From positions 310,001 to 374,000 of the forward strand of contig NZ_JAWXVZ010000002.1 of NCBI RefSeq assembly GCF_033843645.1: 64,000 nt of DNA, in the 5' to 3' direction. The translations under genes and the position numbers were made by a program. Under the pieces are notes generated by a model. It saw only the letters and a program-made list of their open reading frames with translations, did no database searches and was not told the DNA's origin. This DNA comes from Pseudovibrio zosterae. Its GTDB lineage: Bacteria; Pseudomonadota; Alphaproteobacteria; Rhizobiales; Stappiaceae. Of this stretch, positions 1-8,677 are shown in pieces (positions within the stretch are counted from its first letter, which is position 1; every line of letters begins with the position of its first letter).

Positions 1-92
1 CAATGCCTTACGCTGCGAACCTTGAAAAGCTGGCTCTGCCAACTGCCAAGGAAGTAATCGACGCGGTGAAAGCCGTGACCTACACCGCATAA
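1..92 (+). CDS. pdhB: Pyruvate dehydrogenase E1 component, beta subunit (3' end only)
   Basis: The window opens inside a reading frame that stops with TAA at 90-92. The last 30 codons give a tail (MPYAANLEKLALPT, then KEVIDAVKAV) typical of the C-terminus of E1-beta of the pyruvate dehydrogenase complex, whose transketolase C-terminal domain ends with a helix of this type. E1 decarboxylates pyruvate with thiamine diphosphate and passes the acetyl group to the lipoyl arm of E2. The next gene, 16 bp downstream, is E2, which fits a pdhA-pdhB-pdhC operon. The call rests on the short tail plus position; the body of the gene lies outside the window. Confidence 0.85.
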   Translation, partial: MPYAANLEKLALPTAKEVIDAVKAVTYTA

Positions 93-108
93 GGCGAGGG
101 GCAACTCG

Positions 109-1452
109 ATGTCTATCAAAATTCTGATGCCTGCGCTCTCTCCAACCATGGAAGAGGGTAACCTTGCCAAGTGGCTGGTTAAGGAAGGCGATTCAGTTTC
201 TGCTGGCGATGTGATCGCGGAAATCGAAACTGACAAGGCAACAATGGAAGTCGAGAGCATCGATGAAGGTGTTGTTGGTAAAATCTTGGTGCCGGAAGGT
301 GCTGAAGGTGTGAAGGTAAACGAGCTGATCGCTGTTCTTCTCGAAGAAGGCGAAGATGCTTCTGCAGTAGATGCGGCAACCGACGCACCTGCTGCTGCAC
401 CGGCCGCTCCAGAAGCTCCAGCTGCCGAAGCGGCTGCACCTGCTGCGCCGGCTGCACCAGCACCAACTCCTGCTGCTGCACCTGCTAAGCCTGAAGGGGA
501 ACGCGTGTTCTCTTCTCCTTTGGCACGTCGTCTTGCAAAGCAGAACGGTCTGGATATCTCCAAGATCGCTGGTTCTGGTCCGCGCGGCCGCGTTGTGAAA
601 CGCGACATTGAAGCTGCGCTGGCATCTGGCACTGGTAAGGCAGAGGCGCCAGCCGCTGCCGATGCTGCGCCTAAGGCCGCCGAAGCACCAAAGGCTGCGG
701 CACCTGCTGGTCAGTCTGATGAGCAGATCCTCAAGATGTTCGAGGAAGGTTCCTACGAGGTTGTCCCACACGACAACATGCGCAAGGTTATCGCCAAGCG
801 CCTGACGGAATCCAAGCAAACCGTTCCGCATTTCTACCTGACTGTAGAAACTGAACTGGATGCGCTTCTGGCCCTTCGCGCTCAGCTGAACGCTTCTGCT
901 CCGAAGGACAAGGACGGCAACCCGGCCTACAAGATCTCCGTAAATGATATGGTGATCAAGGCGCACGCATTGGCGCTGCGCGCTGTACCGGGCGCAAATG
1001 CTTCCTGGACTGAAGGTGGCATGCTGTTGCACAAGAACGCTGACGTCGGCGTTGCGGTTTCCATCGATGGTGGTCTGATCACACCGATCATTCGCCGTGC
1101 TGATGAGAAGACGCTGTCCACCATCTCCATCGAGATGAAGGACCTTGCAAAGCGTGCGCGTGATCGCAAGTTGGCACCAAACGAATTCCAAGGCGGTACG
1201 ACTTCCGTATCGAACTTGGGCATGTTTGGTGTGAATGACTTCTCTGCAGTCATCAACCCACCTCATGCAACCATCCTTGCGGTTGGTGCGGGCATCAAGA
1301 AGCCTGTGGTGAAGGGTGATGAGATTGTTCCTGCAACAGTCATGTCCGTCACGTTGTCTACCGACCACCGCGCGGTTGATGGTGCACTGGGCGCTGAGCT
1401 GCTTCAGGCCTTCAAAAGCTTCATCGAAAATCCGATGAGCATGCTGGTCTAA
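109..1452 (+). CDS. pdhC: Pyruvate dehydrogenase complex E2, dihydrolipoamide acetyltransferase
   Basis: 447 aa, the core of the pyruvate dehydrogenase complex; moves acetyl groups from lipoate to CoA. Domains in order: one lipoyl domain (about 1-80) with lipoylated Lys43 in ETDKATMEVES; an Ala/Pro-rich swinging linker (about 95-130); the E1/E3-binding domain (about 133-171, FSSPLARRLAKQNGLD to GRVVKRDIEAAL); a second Ala/Pro linker; and the catalytic acetyltransferase domain (about 215-447) with the active-site HxxxD as His420-Asp424 in TDHRAVDG. One lipoyl domain is usual in alphaproteobacteria. It starts 16 bp after pdhB and is followed by a glycosyltransferase and lpdA. LipA, which makes the cofactor, lies 3 kb downstream. 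Confidence 0.97.
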   Translation: MSIKILMPALSPTMEEGNLAKWLVKEGDSVSAGDVIAEIETDKATMEVESIDEGVVGKILVPEGAEGVKVNELIAVLLEEGEDASAVDAATDAPAAAPAAPEAPAAEAAAPAAPAAPAPTPAAAPAKPEGERVFSSPLARRLAKQNGLDISKIAGSGPRGRVVKRDIEAALASGTGKAEAPAAADAAPKAAEAPKAAAPAGQSDEQILKMFEEGSYEVVPHDNMRKVIAKRLTESKQTVPHFYLTVETELDALLALRAQLNASAPKDKDGNPAYKISVNDMVIKAHALALRAVPGANASWTEGGMLLHKNADVGVAVSIDGGLITPIIRRADEKTLSTISIEMKDLAKRARDRKLAPNEFQGGTTSVSNLGMFGVNDFSAVINPPHATILAVGAGIKKPVVKGDEIVPATVMSVTLSTDHRAVDGALGAELLQAFKSFIENPMSMLV

Positions 1453-1563
1453 CGACTTCATGTAAGGCGGTTGGCTCTGGCCGCCGCCTTACCTGTTCTG
1501 GTGCGACGGTTATACGGAAGGCTGCTCCCAAGGGGCGCCGGAAGTTGCAGGTGAGGGTGCCGA

Positions 1564-2454
1564 ATGGGAAGAGTGATTGACGGTTTTACGTTCTTCAATG
1601 AGCTTGATGTTCTCGAACTCAGGCTGGGAGAACTTTATAATGTTGTCGATCAGTTCATCCTTGTTGAGGCTACTCAAACTTTTACCGGAGGGGCCAAGGC
1701 TCTTTTTTACAGCGATAACAAGGAACGGTTCTCAGCATTTGCCGACAAAATCACCCACGTGATCGTCTCGGATATGCCTGAGGATGCGCCATCAGCCTGG
1801 ACACGTGAGTATCATCAAAGGGATGCGATCGGTCGAGGGCTGCCGGATGGGGCACCTGACGATCTGATCCTTGTGTCTGATGTAGATGAGATCCCGAAGC
1901 CTGAAGCCCTGGAAGCTGCCAGGGCCGACAAGCGGTCCCAACATGGCCTGACCTGGTTTGGAACGGATATCTTTCGGTATCGTCTGAACTACAAAGATGA
2001 TGTGAATGATCTGACGTCTTGCCCACGCATGATTGCGCGTCGGCATTTCAGCGGGGCTCAGAACCTTCGACGTGAGCGCGTGATTAGAAGTCGTTCGGCG
2101 CCGAGGCTCTTGGAGGGCTTCATGTGGCATGCTTCAGCACTGCGCAAGTTCGGACGTCCCATGCACCGCATCATCCGACCATCTTCGAGTTGGCACTTCA
2201 GCTATCTCGGAAACATGGACAAGGTTTTGACCAAAGTTGCCGCCTATTCGCACACGGAACACATGAACGACGCGTATCTGGGCCGAGCGGAACGCACGCT
2301 GAAACGCCTTGATACGGGAGATGGAGGCTCCAAGCTGGTCGACAAGAACAGTCCGGAGCTTCCCCGATACTTTCGAGAGAACTTTGACCGGTTCTCTGAC
2401 CTTTATGTCGAGCCTCAGCTAAAAGAGGCGGCAACAACGAGGATTGATCGATGA
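1564..2454 (+). CDS. Glycosyltransferase family 17 protein
   Basis: 296 aa. The N-terminus reads DGFTFFNELDVLELRLGELY, then VVDQFILVEATQTFTGGAKALFY, which matches family GT17, named after the vertebrate N-acetylglucosaminyltransferase III that adds the bisecting GlcNAc to N-glycans. A later SDVDEIPKPEAL carries a DxD-type motif expected to bind metal and nucleotide sugar. There is no signal peptide or membrane segment, so it should be cytoplasmic; donor and acceptor cannot be read from sequence. The gene starts 111 bp after pdhC, and its stop overlaps the lpdA start by 4 bp (ATGA), so it is probably translated with the PDH operon. It has no evident link to PDH chemistry and looks like cargo in a core operon. 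Confidence 0.85.
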   Translation: MGRVIDGFTFFNELDVLELRLGELYNVVDQFILVEATQTFTGGAKALFYSDNKERFSAFADKITHVIVSDMPEDAPSAWTREYHQRDAIGRGLPDGAPDDLILVSDVDEIPKPEALEAARADKRSQHGLTWFGTDIFRYRLNYKDDVNDLTSCPRMIARRHFSGAQNLRRERVIRSRSAPRLLEGFMWHASALRKFGRPMHRIIRPSSSWHFSYLGNMDKVLTKVAAYSHTEHMNDAYLGRAERTLKRLDTGDGGSKLVDKNSPELPRYFRENFDRFSDLYVEPQLKEAATTRIDR

Positions 2455-3893
2455 GTGGCACTGCCTATGACGTCATCATTATCGGCTCTGGGCCCGGTGG
2501 CTACACCACGGCTATTCGCGCAGCTCAGCTTGGGCTGAAGACCGCGATCGTTGAGCGCGAGCACATGGGTGGCATCTGCCTGAATTGGGGCTGCATTCCA
2601 ACCAAGGCGCTTCTGCGTTCCGCAGAGATTTACCACTACATGCAGCATGCCAAGGACTATGGCCTGTCTGCCGACAACATCAGTTTTGACCCGACTGCAG
2701 TAGTCAAGCGCTCACGCGGCGTTTCCGGCCAGCTTAACGGTGGTATCGGGTTCTTGATGAAGAAGAACAAGGTGGACATCATCTGGGGTGAAGCCAAGCT
2801 TTCAAAGCCGGGCGAGATCGTCGTTGGTGCACCAAGCCGCGCGGCCTACGAGCCGCAACACCCAACGCCAAAGGGCGTGAAGGGGCATGGCACCTACACC
2901 GCAAAGCACATCATTGTTGCAACAGGTGCGCGTCCTCGCGTGATCCCAGGTCTTGAGCCTGACAAGGAGAACATCTGGACCTACTTCGAGGCCATGGTTC
3001 CGCCTAAGATGCCAAAGTCTCTCGTTGTGATGGGTTCTGGCGCAATCGGCATCGAGTTCGCTTCGTTCTACCGCACCATGGGTGCGGATGTGACCGTAGT
3101 TGAGATGATGAGCCAGATCATGCCGGTGGAAGACCCGGAAATCTCTGCTCTTGCTAAGAAAAACATGGAAAAGCAGGGCATCAAGTTTGTGCTTGAAGCC
3201 AAGGTTTCCAAGGTCGAGAAGGGCAATGGTCAGATTACGGCAACGGTTGAGACCAAGGACGGCAAGACACAGCAGATCACAGCTGAAAAGCTTATTTCTG
3301 CGGTTGGCGTTGTTGGTAATATTGAGAGCCTTGGTCTTGAGGAAGTTGGCGTCAAGACCGAACGTGGCTGTGTGGTAATCGACGGTTATGGCCGCACAAA
3401 CGTGCCGGGCATATATGCGATCGGCGACGTTGCAGGCCCTCCAATGCTGGCGCACAAGGCAGAGCACGAAGGTGTGATCTGCATTGAGAACATCGCCGGT
3501 CTGCATGTTCATCCAATGGACAAGGGGCAGATCCCGGGCTGTACCTACTGTAATCCTCAGGTGGCTTCGGTCGGTCTTACCGAGCCTAAAGCCAAGGAAG
3601 CAGGTTACGAGGTCAAGGTTGGTCGCTTCCCATTCATGGGGAACGGCAAGGCGATTGCTCTTGGTGAGCCAGAAGGCCTCGTAAAGACGATCTTCGACGC
3701 AAAGACCGGTCAGCTTCTTGGTGCCCACATGGTTGGTGCTGAGGTAACCGAGCTCATTCAGGGCTTTGTTGTCGCCATGGGTCTTGAGACCACTGAAGAA
3801 GACCTGATGCACACCGTGTTCCCGCATCCAACACTCTCTGAAATGATGAAGGAAAGTGTTCTTGATGCGTACGGACGTGCGTTGAACATGTAA
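2451..3893 (+). CDS. lpdA: Dihydrolipoyl dehydrogenase (E3)
   Basis: 480 aa flavoprotein that reoxidises dihydrolipoamide with NAD+, as the E3 subunit of pyruvate dehydrogenase and possibly other 2-oxoacid complexes. Visible: N-terminal FAD fold IIGSGPGGYTTAIRAAQLG; redox disulfide Cys43-Cys48 in GGICLNWGCIPTKALL; NAD-binding glycine motif MGSGAIGIEFASFY (about 195); second FAD motif GIYAIGDVAG (about 322); and the C-terminal dimerisation domain with the catalytic HPTLSE. It carries an insertion around residues 125-145 (PSRAAYEPQHPTPKGVKGHG) compared with short E3s, as in PDH-type E3 of alphaproteobacteria. The start overlaps the stop of the GT17 gene by 4 bp, implying translational coupling. 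Confidence 0.96.
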   Translation: MSGTAYDVIIIGSGPGGYTTAIRAAQLGLKTAIVEREHMGGICLNWGCIPTKALLRSAEIYHYMQHAKDYGLSADNISFDPTAVVKRSRGVSGQLNGGIGFLMKKNKVDIIWGEAKLSKPGEIVVGAPSRAAYEPQHPTPKGVKGHGTYTAKHIIVATGARPRVIPGLEPDKENIWTYFEAMVPPKMPKSLVVMGSGAIGIEFASFYRTMGADVTVVEMMSQIMPVEDPEISALAKKNMEKQGIKFVLEAKVSKVEKGNGQITATVETKDGKTQQITAEKLISAVGVVGNIESLGLEEVGVKTERGCVVIDGYGRTNVPGIYAIGDVAGPPMLAHKAEHEGVICIENIAGLHVHPMDKGQIPGCTYCNPQVASVGLTEPKAKEAGYEVKVGRFPFMGNGKAIALGEPEGLVKTIFDAKTGQLLGAHMVGAEVTELIQGFVVAMGLETTEEDLMHTVFPHPTLSEMMKESVLDAYGRALNM

Positions 3894-3900
3894 GTTGTGA

Positions 3901-3930
3901 TGCCCACCTGTTGATTGCAGCGGGTGGGCA
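3901..3930 (+). terminator. Hairpin after lpdA, weak terminator
   Basis: An 8-bp perfect inverted repeat, TGCCCACC (3901-3908) with GGTGGGCA (3923-3930), starts 7 bp after the lpdA stop. No T-run follows, so it may be a 3'-end stabilising hairpin rather than an intrinsic terminator. Confidence 0.4.
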
Positions 3931-4139
3931 TGACGTTGCTTGGACGCTCATCGATGGCGTGTACTGTCGGTGAATGGCTCAAGCGAGGTACTCATTGATC
4001 TGGCGATTTGAACCGCCAAATGAGGTTCTGCCGTGTTCCGGTGGGTCGGTTTGTGATCGACAGGCCGCATAAAGTGGTGGTGCCGGGTCCGCTCATCAAA
4101 TGTTATGTGTTTGGGCGAGTTCAGCTACGGAGAATGTAA

Positions 4140-4376
4140 ATGGGTATCTTTCTTTGGATTATTGTCGGTCTTATTGCTGGGTTTATTGCGCATCGGGTTT
4201 TCGACAGTCGCGGCGGTATGATCGGTAGCCTGGTTCTTGGTCTAATTGGAGCCCTTGTTGGAGGGTATCTGGCAAATATCTTGAACCTTAATGTAACTGG
4301 CGGGTTTATTGATCAGCTGATCATAGCTACCTGCGGGGCTGTTCTCTTGTTGTTTTTGAAGCGCAAGGTGTTTTAG
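4140..4376 (+). CDS. GlsB/YeaQ/YmgE family stress-associated membrane protein
   Basis: 78 aa, almost entirely hydrophobic, with three predicted membrane segments (about 2-20, 27-46 and 54-72) and glycine-rich motifs (GLIAGFIAHRVF, GSLVLGLIGALVGGYLA) typical of the transglycosylase-associated (GlsB/YeaQ/YmgE) family. Members are induced by envelope or general stress in several bacteria, but no biochemical activity is firmly established. A CGGAGA ribosome site lies about 7 bp before the ATG. It stands alone, 246 bp after lpdA and about 90 bp before lipA on the same strand. Confidence 0.85.
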   Translation: MGIFLWIIVGLIAGFIAHRVFDSRGGMIGSLVLGLIGALVGGYLANILNLNVTGGFIDQLIIATCGAVLLLFLKRKVF

Positions 4377-4466
4377 GCCCTGTTTCCCGGCCGGTTTGTA
4401 AATTGCATAGGGTGTTCGGAGAGAAGGGGCCTTGACCTTTCGCTCTGAAAGCAGCATGTGAGTGCC

Positions 4467-5483
4467 ATGGTCACCATCGTAGATACACTGAATAAGCCAA
4501 ACGCAAAGCCAGCGACACCAGCTGCAGTAAATGCAGAGATCGCAGGTGAGAAGGACGCGCGTCCACGCCACCCGGAAAAGGCGCACCGCCCGGACAACCC
4601 GGTGCAGCGCAAGCCCAAGTGGATCCGTGTGAAAGCGCCTACATCCCCTGTCTATCGGGAAACGCATGAGCTTGTTCGCGAAAAAAAGCTCGTTACCGTT
4701 TGTGAAGAGGCTGGCTGTCCCAACATTGGTGAGTGCTGGTCAAAGAAGCACGCAAGTTTCATGATCCTTGGCGATACGTGCACCCGTGCTTGTGCGTTTT
4801 GTAACGTGCGTACCGGTATGCCGGGCGCTGTTGATGAAACCGAACCTCAGCATATCGCCGAAGCGGTTCAGACCATGGGTCTGGAACATGTTGTGATCAC
4901 TTCAGTGGACCGCGATGACCTTGATGATGGTGGTGCCACGCACTTTGCCAATGTGATCAAGGCTATCCGCGAGGTATCTCCAAACACGACCATCGAAGTG
5001 CTGACACCTGACTTCCTGCGCAAGGATGGGGCACTGGAAATCGTTGTGAACGCAAAGCCAGACGTGTTTAACCACAATCTGGAAACTGTGCCTTCCAACT
5101 ATTTGAAAGTTCGTCCGGGCGCGCGCTACTTCCACTCCATCCGTCTGTTGCAACGGGTGAAGGAGATCGATCCGAACATGTTTACCAAGTCGGGTATCAT
5201 GGTCGGTCTTGGGGAAGAGCGGAACGAAGTTCTGCAGCTCATGGACGATCTTCGCAGCGCTGATGTTGATTTTCTCACTGTTGGTCAGTATCTGCAGCCA
5301 ACCAAGAAGCACCATCCAGTCATGAAATTCGTGACGCCGGAAGAGTTCAAGGCGTATGAGCGCATCGCTTACTCAAAGGGCTTCCTGAAAGTCTCTGCAA
5401 GCCCGCTGACCAGGTCATCGCACCATGCTGGCGAAGACTTTGAAGACCTGAAGAAGGCACGTGCAGCCAAGCTGGGGAACTGA
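4467..5483 (+). CDS. lipA: Lipoyl synthase
   Basis: 338 aa from this ATG; a GTG at 4458 would add three residues (MSA). Radical SAM enzyme that inserts two sulfurs into protein-bound octanoyl groups to make lipoate, needed by PdhC here. Visible: the auxiliary 4Fe-4S motif CEEAGCPNIGEC, the radical SAM motif CTRACAFC, and near the C-terminus RSSHHAGEDF, the counterpart of the RSSY motif whose serine ligates the auxiliary cluster (Tyr replaced by His here). The 60-residue N-terminal extension before the conserved WIRVKAP is Pro/Lys/Arg-rich. Context fits: same strand downstream of PDH genes, followed by an intrinsic terminator. Confidence 0.96.
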   Translation: MVTIVDTLNKPNAKPATPAAVNAEIAGEKDARPRHPEKAHRPDNPVQRKPKWIRVKAPTSPVYRETHELVREKKLVTVCEEAGCPNIGECWSKKHASFMILGDTCTRACAFCNVRTGMPGAVDETEPQHIAEAVQTMGLEHVVITSVDRDDLDDGGATHFANVIKAIREVSPNTTIEVLTPDFLRKDGALEIVVNAKPDVFNHNLETVPSNYLKVRPGARYFHSIRLLQRVKEIDPNMFTKSGIMVGLGEERNEVLQLMDDLRSADVDFLTVGQYLQPTKKHHPVMKFVTPEEFKAYERIAYSKGFLKVSASPLTRSSHHAGEDFEDLKKARAAKLGN

Positions 5484-5505
5484 GTCCTCAGCAAGAGTTG
5501 AAGAC

Positions 5506-5531
5506 GGCCACGCCTTGCGCGTGGCCTTTTT
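5506..5531 (+). terminator. Intrinsic terminator of lipA
   Basis: Perfect 8-bp stem GGCCACGC (5506-5513) / GCGTGGCC (5519-5526), 5-nt loop, followed at once by TTTTT. It lies 23 bp after the lipA stop and reads in the + direction. Confidence 0.85.
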
Positions 5532-5674
5532 GTATTTACATTTTTTCATGTAACTAGTCGCATCATGGCATGTGGACAGTGCGAACTGATGATCGGCCAC
5601 GTGTTGGCAGTCAGGCTTTCCTGAAGTATGTCAGGGCGCAGAATGCGAACGGAAGAAGGCTTCGGTAGACGATT

Positions 5675-6133
5675 ATGCCGTCATTCAAGACAGTACACCG
5701 TGTTCAACATACAGCAGAGGATATGTTCCATCTCGTTGCTGATATTGAACAGTACCCGCGATTTGTTCCGCTTTGTCAGAACCTTGTGGTCCGTGGACGA
5801 CGCCCTTTGGAGGCGGAACGGGAAGTGCTGATCGCTGATATGACGGTGGCTTACAAGGTGGTGAAGGAGACTTTCACCAGCCGAGTGACTCTTGATCCGT
5901 CGAATCTGGAGATTCTCGTTGAGTACCTTGACGGGCCCTTCAAGCATCTTGAGAACCGTTGGAACTTCCTATCTCCAGAAGATCACCTCTGCGATATCTC
6001 GTTCTACATTGATTATGAGTTCAAGAGCCGAACGCTCGGGGCTTTGATGGGAACGATGTTTGATCGTGCTTTTCGAAAGTTCTCTGAAGCCTTCGAAGCA
6101 CGAGCAGATGAGGTTTATGGCGCTGCTGCCTGA
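5675..6133 (+). CDS. Type II toxin-antitoxin RatA/coenzyme Q-binding COQ10 family protein (START-like)
   Basis: 152 aa, one SRPBCC/START-like domain. The N-terminus KTVHRVQHTAEDMFHLVADIEQYPRFVPLCQNLVV and the later FKHLENRWNF match the polyketide-cyclase/COQ10/RatA family. The mitochondrial homologue COQ10 binds ubiquinone and supports respiration; the E. coli homologue RatA was reported to block ribosome subunit joining. In alphaproteobacteria, the source of mitochondrial COQ10, a ubiquinone chaperone role is the more likely guess. The start is ATG at 5675; upstream reading in other frames gives no family match. It lies about 140 bp after the lipA terminator and converges with the gene at 6169-6651. 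Confidence 0.88.
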   Translation: MPSFKTVHRVQHTAEDMFHLVADIEQYPRFVPLCQNLVVRGRRPLEAEREVLIADMTVAYKVVKETFTSRVTLDPSNLEILVEYLDGPFKHLENRWNFLSPEDHLCDISFYIDYEFKSRTLGALMGTMFDRAFRKFSEAFEARADEVYGAAA

Positions 6134-6168
6134 GGTGTGCCCTCCCGCTCTATACAGATCGGAAAGCG

Positions 6169-6651
6169 TCAGGGCCTTGCATCATATGGTTGCGTTGGCA
6201 GAAGGGGGCTTTCTTCTTCCTTCTTTGAGCCAAGGCTGCGATCGTTGAACGTTTTTCGAATGGCCTCAAACCGGTTCTTACGATCGGTTGTTATGTTCCG
6301 GGCGTTGAGCATGGCGTCCTCCAAGGACACGTAAACGCCGACCTGACGCAGGCTGACATGCTCAGTTGGATTGTCGCACAGGATATCCCAGCGTCCATTC
6401 TTGTGACCCTCCAACGTGACCTGCCGACCAGATTGCTCTTCCCATTTCGACCAGACCACTGTGTAGGGGCGCAGCCAGAAGTTTGAGCCGCAGATCTTGA
6501 CACGCTTGTGGCCATCCTTTGCCACGCTGAACATCTTGTGGCTGCCGACAAACTCACCTTCATTATCTCGTGAAATCATATAGACCTCCGAAGCAAGGCC
6601 GGAGGTCGAAAACAGTGCGCCGAACAGAGCAAGGGCGAAAAGACGCTTCAT
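6169..6651 (-). CDS. Secreted protein of unknown function
   Basis: 160 aa. A clear signal peptide, MKRLFALALFGALFSTSGLA, ends near residue 21, so the mature protein should be periplasmic. The rest is polar with two cysteines (KICGSN, ILCDNP) that could form a disulfide, several tryptophans, and a charged C-terminus. I do not recognise a family. It is transcribed leftward, converging with the COQ10-like gene 35 bp away; the next gene upstream in its direction is pncC's neighbour region, with 70 bp between. An A/T-rich segment (6652-6715) in front could hold its promoter... the orientation shows it follows pncC on the same strand, so co-transcription from the ispDF-pncC unit is also possible. 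Confidence 0.65.
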   Translation of the reverse strand: MKRLFALALFGALFSTSGLASEVYMISRDNEGEFVGSHKMFSVAKDGHKRVKICGSNFWLRPYTVVWSKWEEQSGRQVTLEGHKNGRWDILCDNPTEHVSLRQVGVYVSLEDAMLNARNITTDRKNRFEAIRKTFNDRSLGSKKEEESPLLPTQPYDARP

Positions 6652-6721
6652 AAAATATCCAGTAAAATATTCGGTAGTATTTACACTGGATGAAGCATAG
6701 GCATGCTGTGTTTTGAAAGGG

Positions 6722-7222
6722 TTAAGATTGCTCTGCGGCGATCTTTAGCAGTTTTATGGCCGTAGCTACTGATTTGTGTCGGATAACTTCGCGGCCAAGG
6801 TCGCCGAAGCGAGCTTCTTCATGGTGCTCGAAGCCACTGCTAGCCTTTACCGCAAAATGCACAAGACCGACTGGCTTGTCGGGTGAGCCGCCGCCAGGGC
6901 CAGCGATGCCAGTAATGGAAACAGCGATCTGGGCACGGGCACGGCCGAGGGCGCCATGAGCCATGGCGAGAGCCACCTGTTTGCTTACAGCGCCGTGTTC
7001 CTCAAGAAGGGGCAGGGGGACGCCGATCATTTCATTTTTTGCTTCGTTGGAATAAGTGACAAAGCCTCTGTCGACCACGGCTGAAGAGCCCGCGATTTCC
7101 GTAAGCAGTCCGGCCACGAGGCCGCCCGTGCATGATTCTGCTGTGGCGATCATCAGAGACTTTTCGGCGCATAGTGCGATGAGCTGTTCTGCCTGCGGCC
7201 GCAATGAAACAAGGTCTGTCAT
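6722..7222 (-). CDS. pncC: CinA C-terminal family nicotinamide-nucleotide amidohydrolase
   Basis: 166 aa, a stand-alone PncC/CinA C-terminal domain, which hydrolyses NMN to nicotinate mononucleotide plus ammonia in pyridine nucleotide recycling. Visible: TAESCTGGLVAGLLTEIAGSS near the N-terminus, the YSNEAKNEMIGV segment, and SITGIAGPGGGSPDKPVG, all hallmarks of the family. The N-terminal molybdopterin-like domain of full CinA is absent, as in most stand-alone PncC proteins. Its start is 7 bp from the ispDF stop on the same strand, so it is the second gene of an ispDF-pncC operon. Confidence 0.93.
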   Translation of the reverse strand: MTDLVSLRPQAEQLIALCAEKSLMIATAESCTGGLVAGLLTEIAGSSAVVDRGFVTYSNEAKNEMIGVPLPLLEEHGAVSKQVALAMAHGALGRARAQIAVSITGIAGPGGGSPDKPVGLVHFAVKASSGFEHHEEARFGDLGREVIRHKSVATAIKLLKIAAEQS

Positions 7223-7229
7223 TTGAACC

Positions 7230-8501
7230 CTACCAATCTTCGTTGCCTGGGAGGCGGATAGTGGCGGTCGCCATGGATGCTATGCCTTCTTCTCGCCCAG
7301 TAAAACCGAGTTTTTCGGAGGTGGTTGCTTTTACGGCTACCCGTTCGATTGGCAGCTCGCAGATCTCGGAGATGCGAGCGCGCATTGCGTTGCGATACGG
7401 CCCTATCTTGGGGCGTTCGCAAATGATCGTGCAGTCAAGATGCGCGATGCGTCCTCCGCGCTCTGTAACCTTGTCGACGGCATACTTCAGAAACTGGTCT
7501 GATGCTGCGCCCTTCCACTGCGGATCAGAAGGGGGGAAGTGAGATCCGATATCGCCATCTGCCAATGCACCAAAGATGGCGTCGGTTATGGCATGAAGAG
7601 CCACATCCGCATCCGAATGCCCTTTGAGCTTCATCGTGTGCGGGATGGAGATGCCGCCAAGGATCACAGCGTCCCCCTCTTCAAAGGCATGAACGTCGTA
7701 GCCCGAGCCGACACGAATATCCGAGAGCATGAGAGTGTTCTCCATTGTCACCTTCTGACGTGCAAGTTCCATATCACGAGGGGTTGTGAGTTTCACGTTG
7801 GCGCTATCACCCTCAACGATCAGGACCGGTATGCCGACATGCTCCATGAGCGCGGTGTCGTCGGTAAAGTCGTTGCGGTTTTCAGCGTATGCCTGGCGAT
7901 GAGCCCCTGATATTGCATCAAAGTCGAACCCTTGCGGTGTCTGTGCGCTCCATATGCGTGTGCGATCAATGGTGCCTTCTATGGTTCCGTCATCGCCTCT
8001 GCTTTTGAGAGTGTCGCTGACTTTTGTTGAGGGCAGGACGGCTTTACTGCCGTTCTTGAGCTGATTGATTACCCGGTTAATGACGTCCTGGGTGATAAAG
8101 GGACGGACCCCGTCATGAATGAGGACAAAGTCAGGGGAATGTTCCGCCAGCGCGGCAAGGCCGAGATGGACGGACTCTTGGCGCTCTTTCCCGCCCACAA
8201 CCGGGGGTAGCAGCTTGTCGCTCTCCAGAGACAGGGTGGCCTTTTCATAGAGGTCAAAGTCATCTGCATGAATGACGCAGAGAACCCGGGAAACGTGCTC
8301 GTTGTCGATGAACTTTTGACAAGTGCGTTGCAAAACCGACTGCCCGGCCAAATCCCGATATTGCTTGGGACTGGAGTCAGTATCGGTCAACATGCGGGAG
8401 CCACGGCCTGCGGCCACAACCAGCGCGACAATCTGCGGTTCTTGGGTCAAGAGCTGTCTTCGTCCTTTGTCTGTTGCAGGCATGCCATGTAGGGCCTTCA
8501 C
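7230..8501 (-). CDS. ispDF: Bifunctional MEP-cytidylyltransferase / 2-C-methyl-D-erythritol 2,4-cyclodiphosphate synthase
   Basis: Up to 423 aa; internal starts at 8483 or later would shorten the poorly conserved first 25 residues. It fuses two steps of the MEP isoprenoid pathway: IspD (about 25-255) with nucleotide-binding VVAAGRGSRM and HDGVRPFI, and IspF (about 263-423) with metal-binding GSGYDVHAFEEGDAVILGG, GHSDADVALHAITDA and the FTGREEGIASMATATI tail. IspD forms CDP-methylerythritol from MEP and CTP; IspF makes the cyclodiphosphate. The fusion is common in alphaproteobacteria, where it can bridge to IspE. It is divergent from dusB and shares a 176-bp gap with it. Confidence 0.96.
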   Translation of the reverse strand: MKALHGMPATDKGRRQLLTQEPQIVALVVAAGRGSRMLTDTDSSPKQYRDLAGQSVLQRTCQKFIDNEHVSRVLCVIHADDFDLYEKATLSLESDKLLPPVVGGKERQESVHLGLAALAEHSPDFVLIHDGVRPFITQDVINRVINQLKNGSKAVLPSTKVSDTLKSRGDDGTIEGTIDRTRIWSAQTPQGFDFDAISGAHRQAYAENRNDFTDDTALMEHVGIPVLIVEGDSANVKLTTPRDMELARQKVTMENTLMLSDIRVGSGYDVHAFEEGDAVILGGISIPHTMKLKGHSDADVALHAITDAIFGALADGDIGSHFPPSDPQWKGAASDQFLKYAVDKVTERGGRIAHLDCTIICERPKIGPYRNAMRARISEICELPIERVAVKATTSEKLGFTGREEGIASMATATIRLPGNEDW

Positions 8502-8592
8502 GCGCCAGTGGCCGCTTGTTCTTGGTGTTTTATTGGCCTATTCGCAGCGCTTGCTCAATACGCTGAGTGAGTATGAAGTGGAAATCGTCTGC

Positions 8593-8621
8593 TTGATTAT
8601 TATGAGTGGTTACATTATAGG
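8593..8621 (+). promoter_or_regulatory. Probable sigma-70 promoter of dusB-ntrBC
   Basis: TTGATT (8593-8598), 17-bp spacer, TATAGG (8616-8621). A start near 8628 would leave a leader of about 50 nt before the chosen dusB ATG and only about 5 nt before the upstream ATG at 8633. Confidence 0.5.
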
Positions 8622-8677
8622 CAAATAATGCAATGCATACGGAATGTGCAGAATCCTTCAGCTCTCAGAAAACAACC

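Noticed and set aside
193..1461. 422-codon antisense frame under pdhC
   Set aside because: The composition (Cys/Arg/Ser runs) is the shadow of Ala/Pro codons in the E2 linkers.
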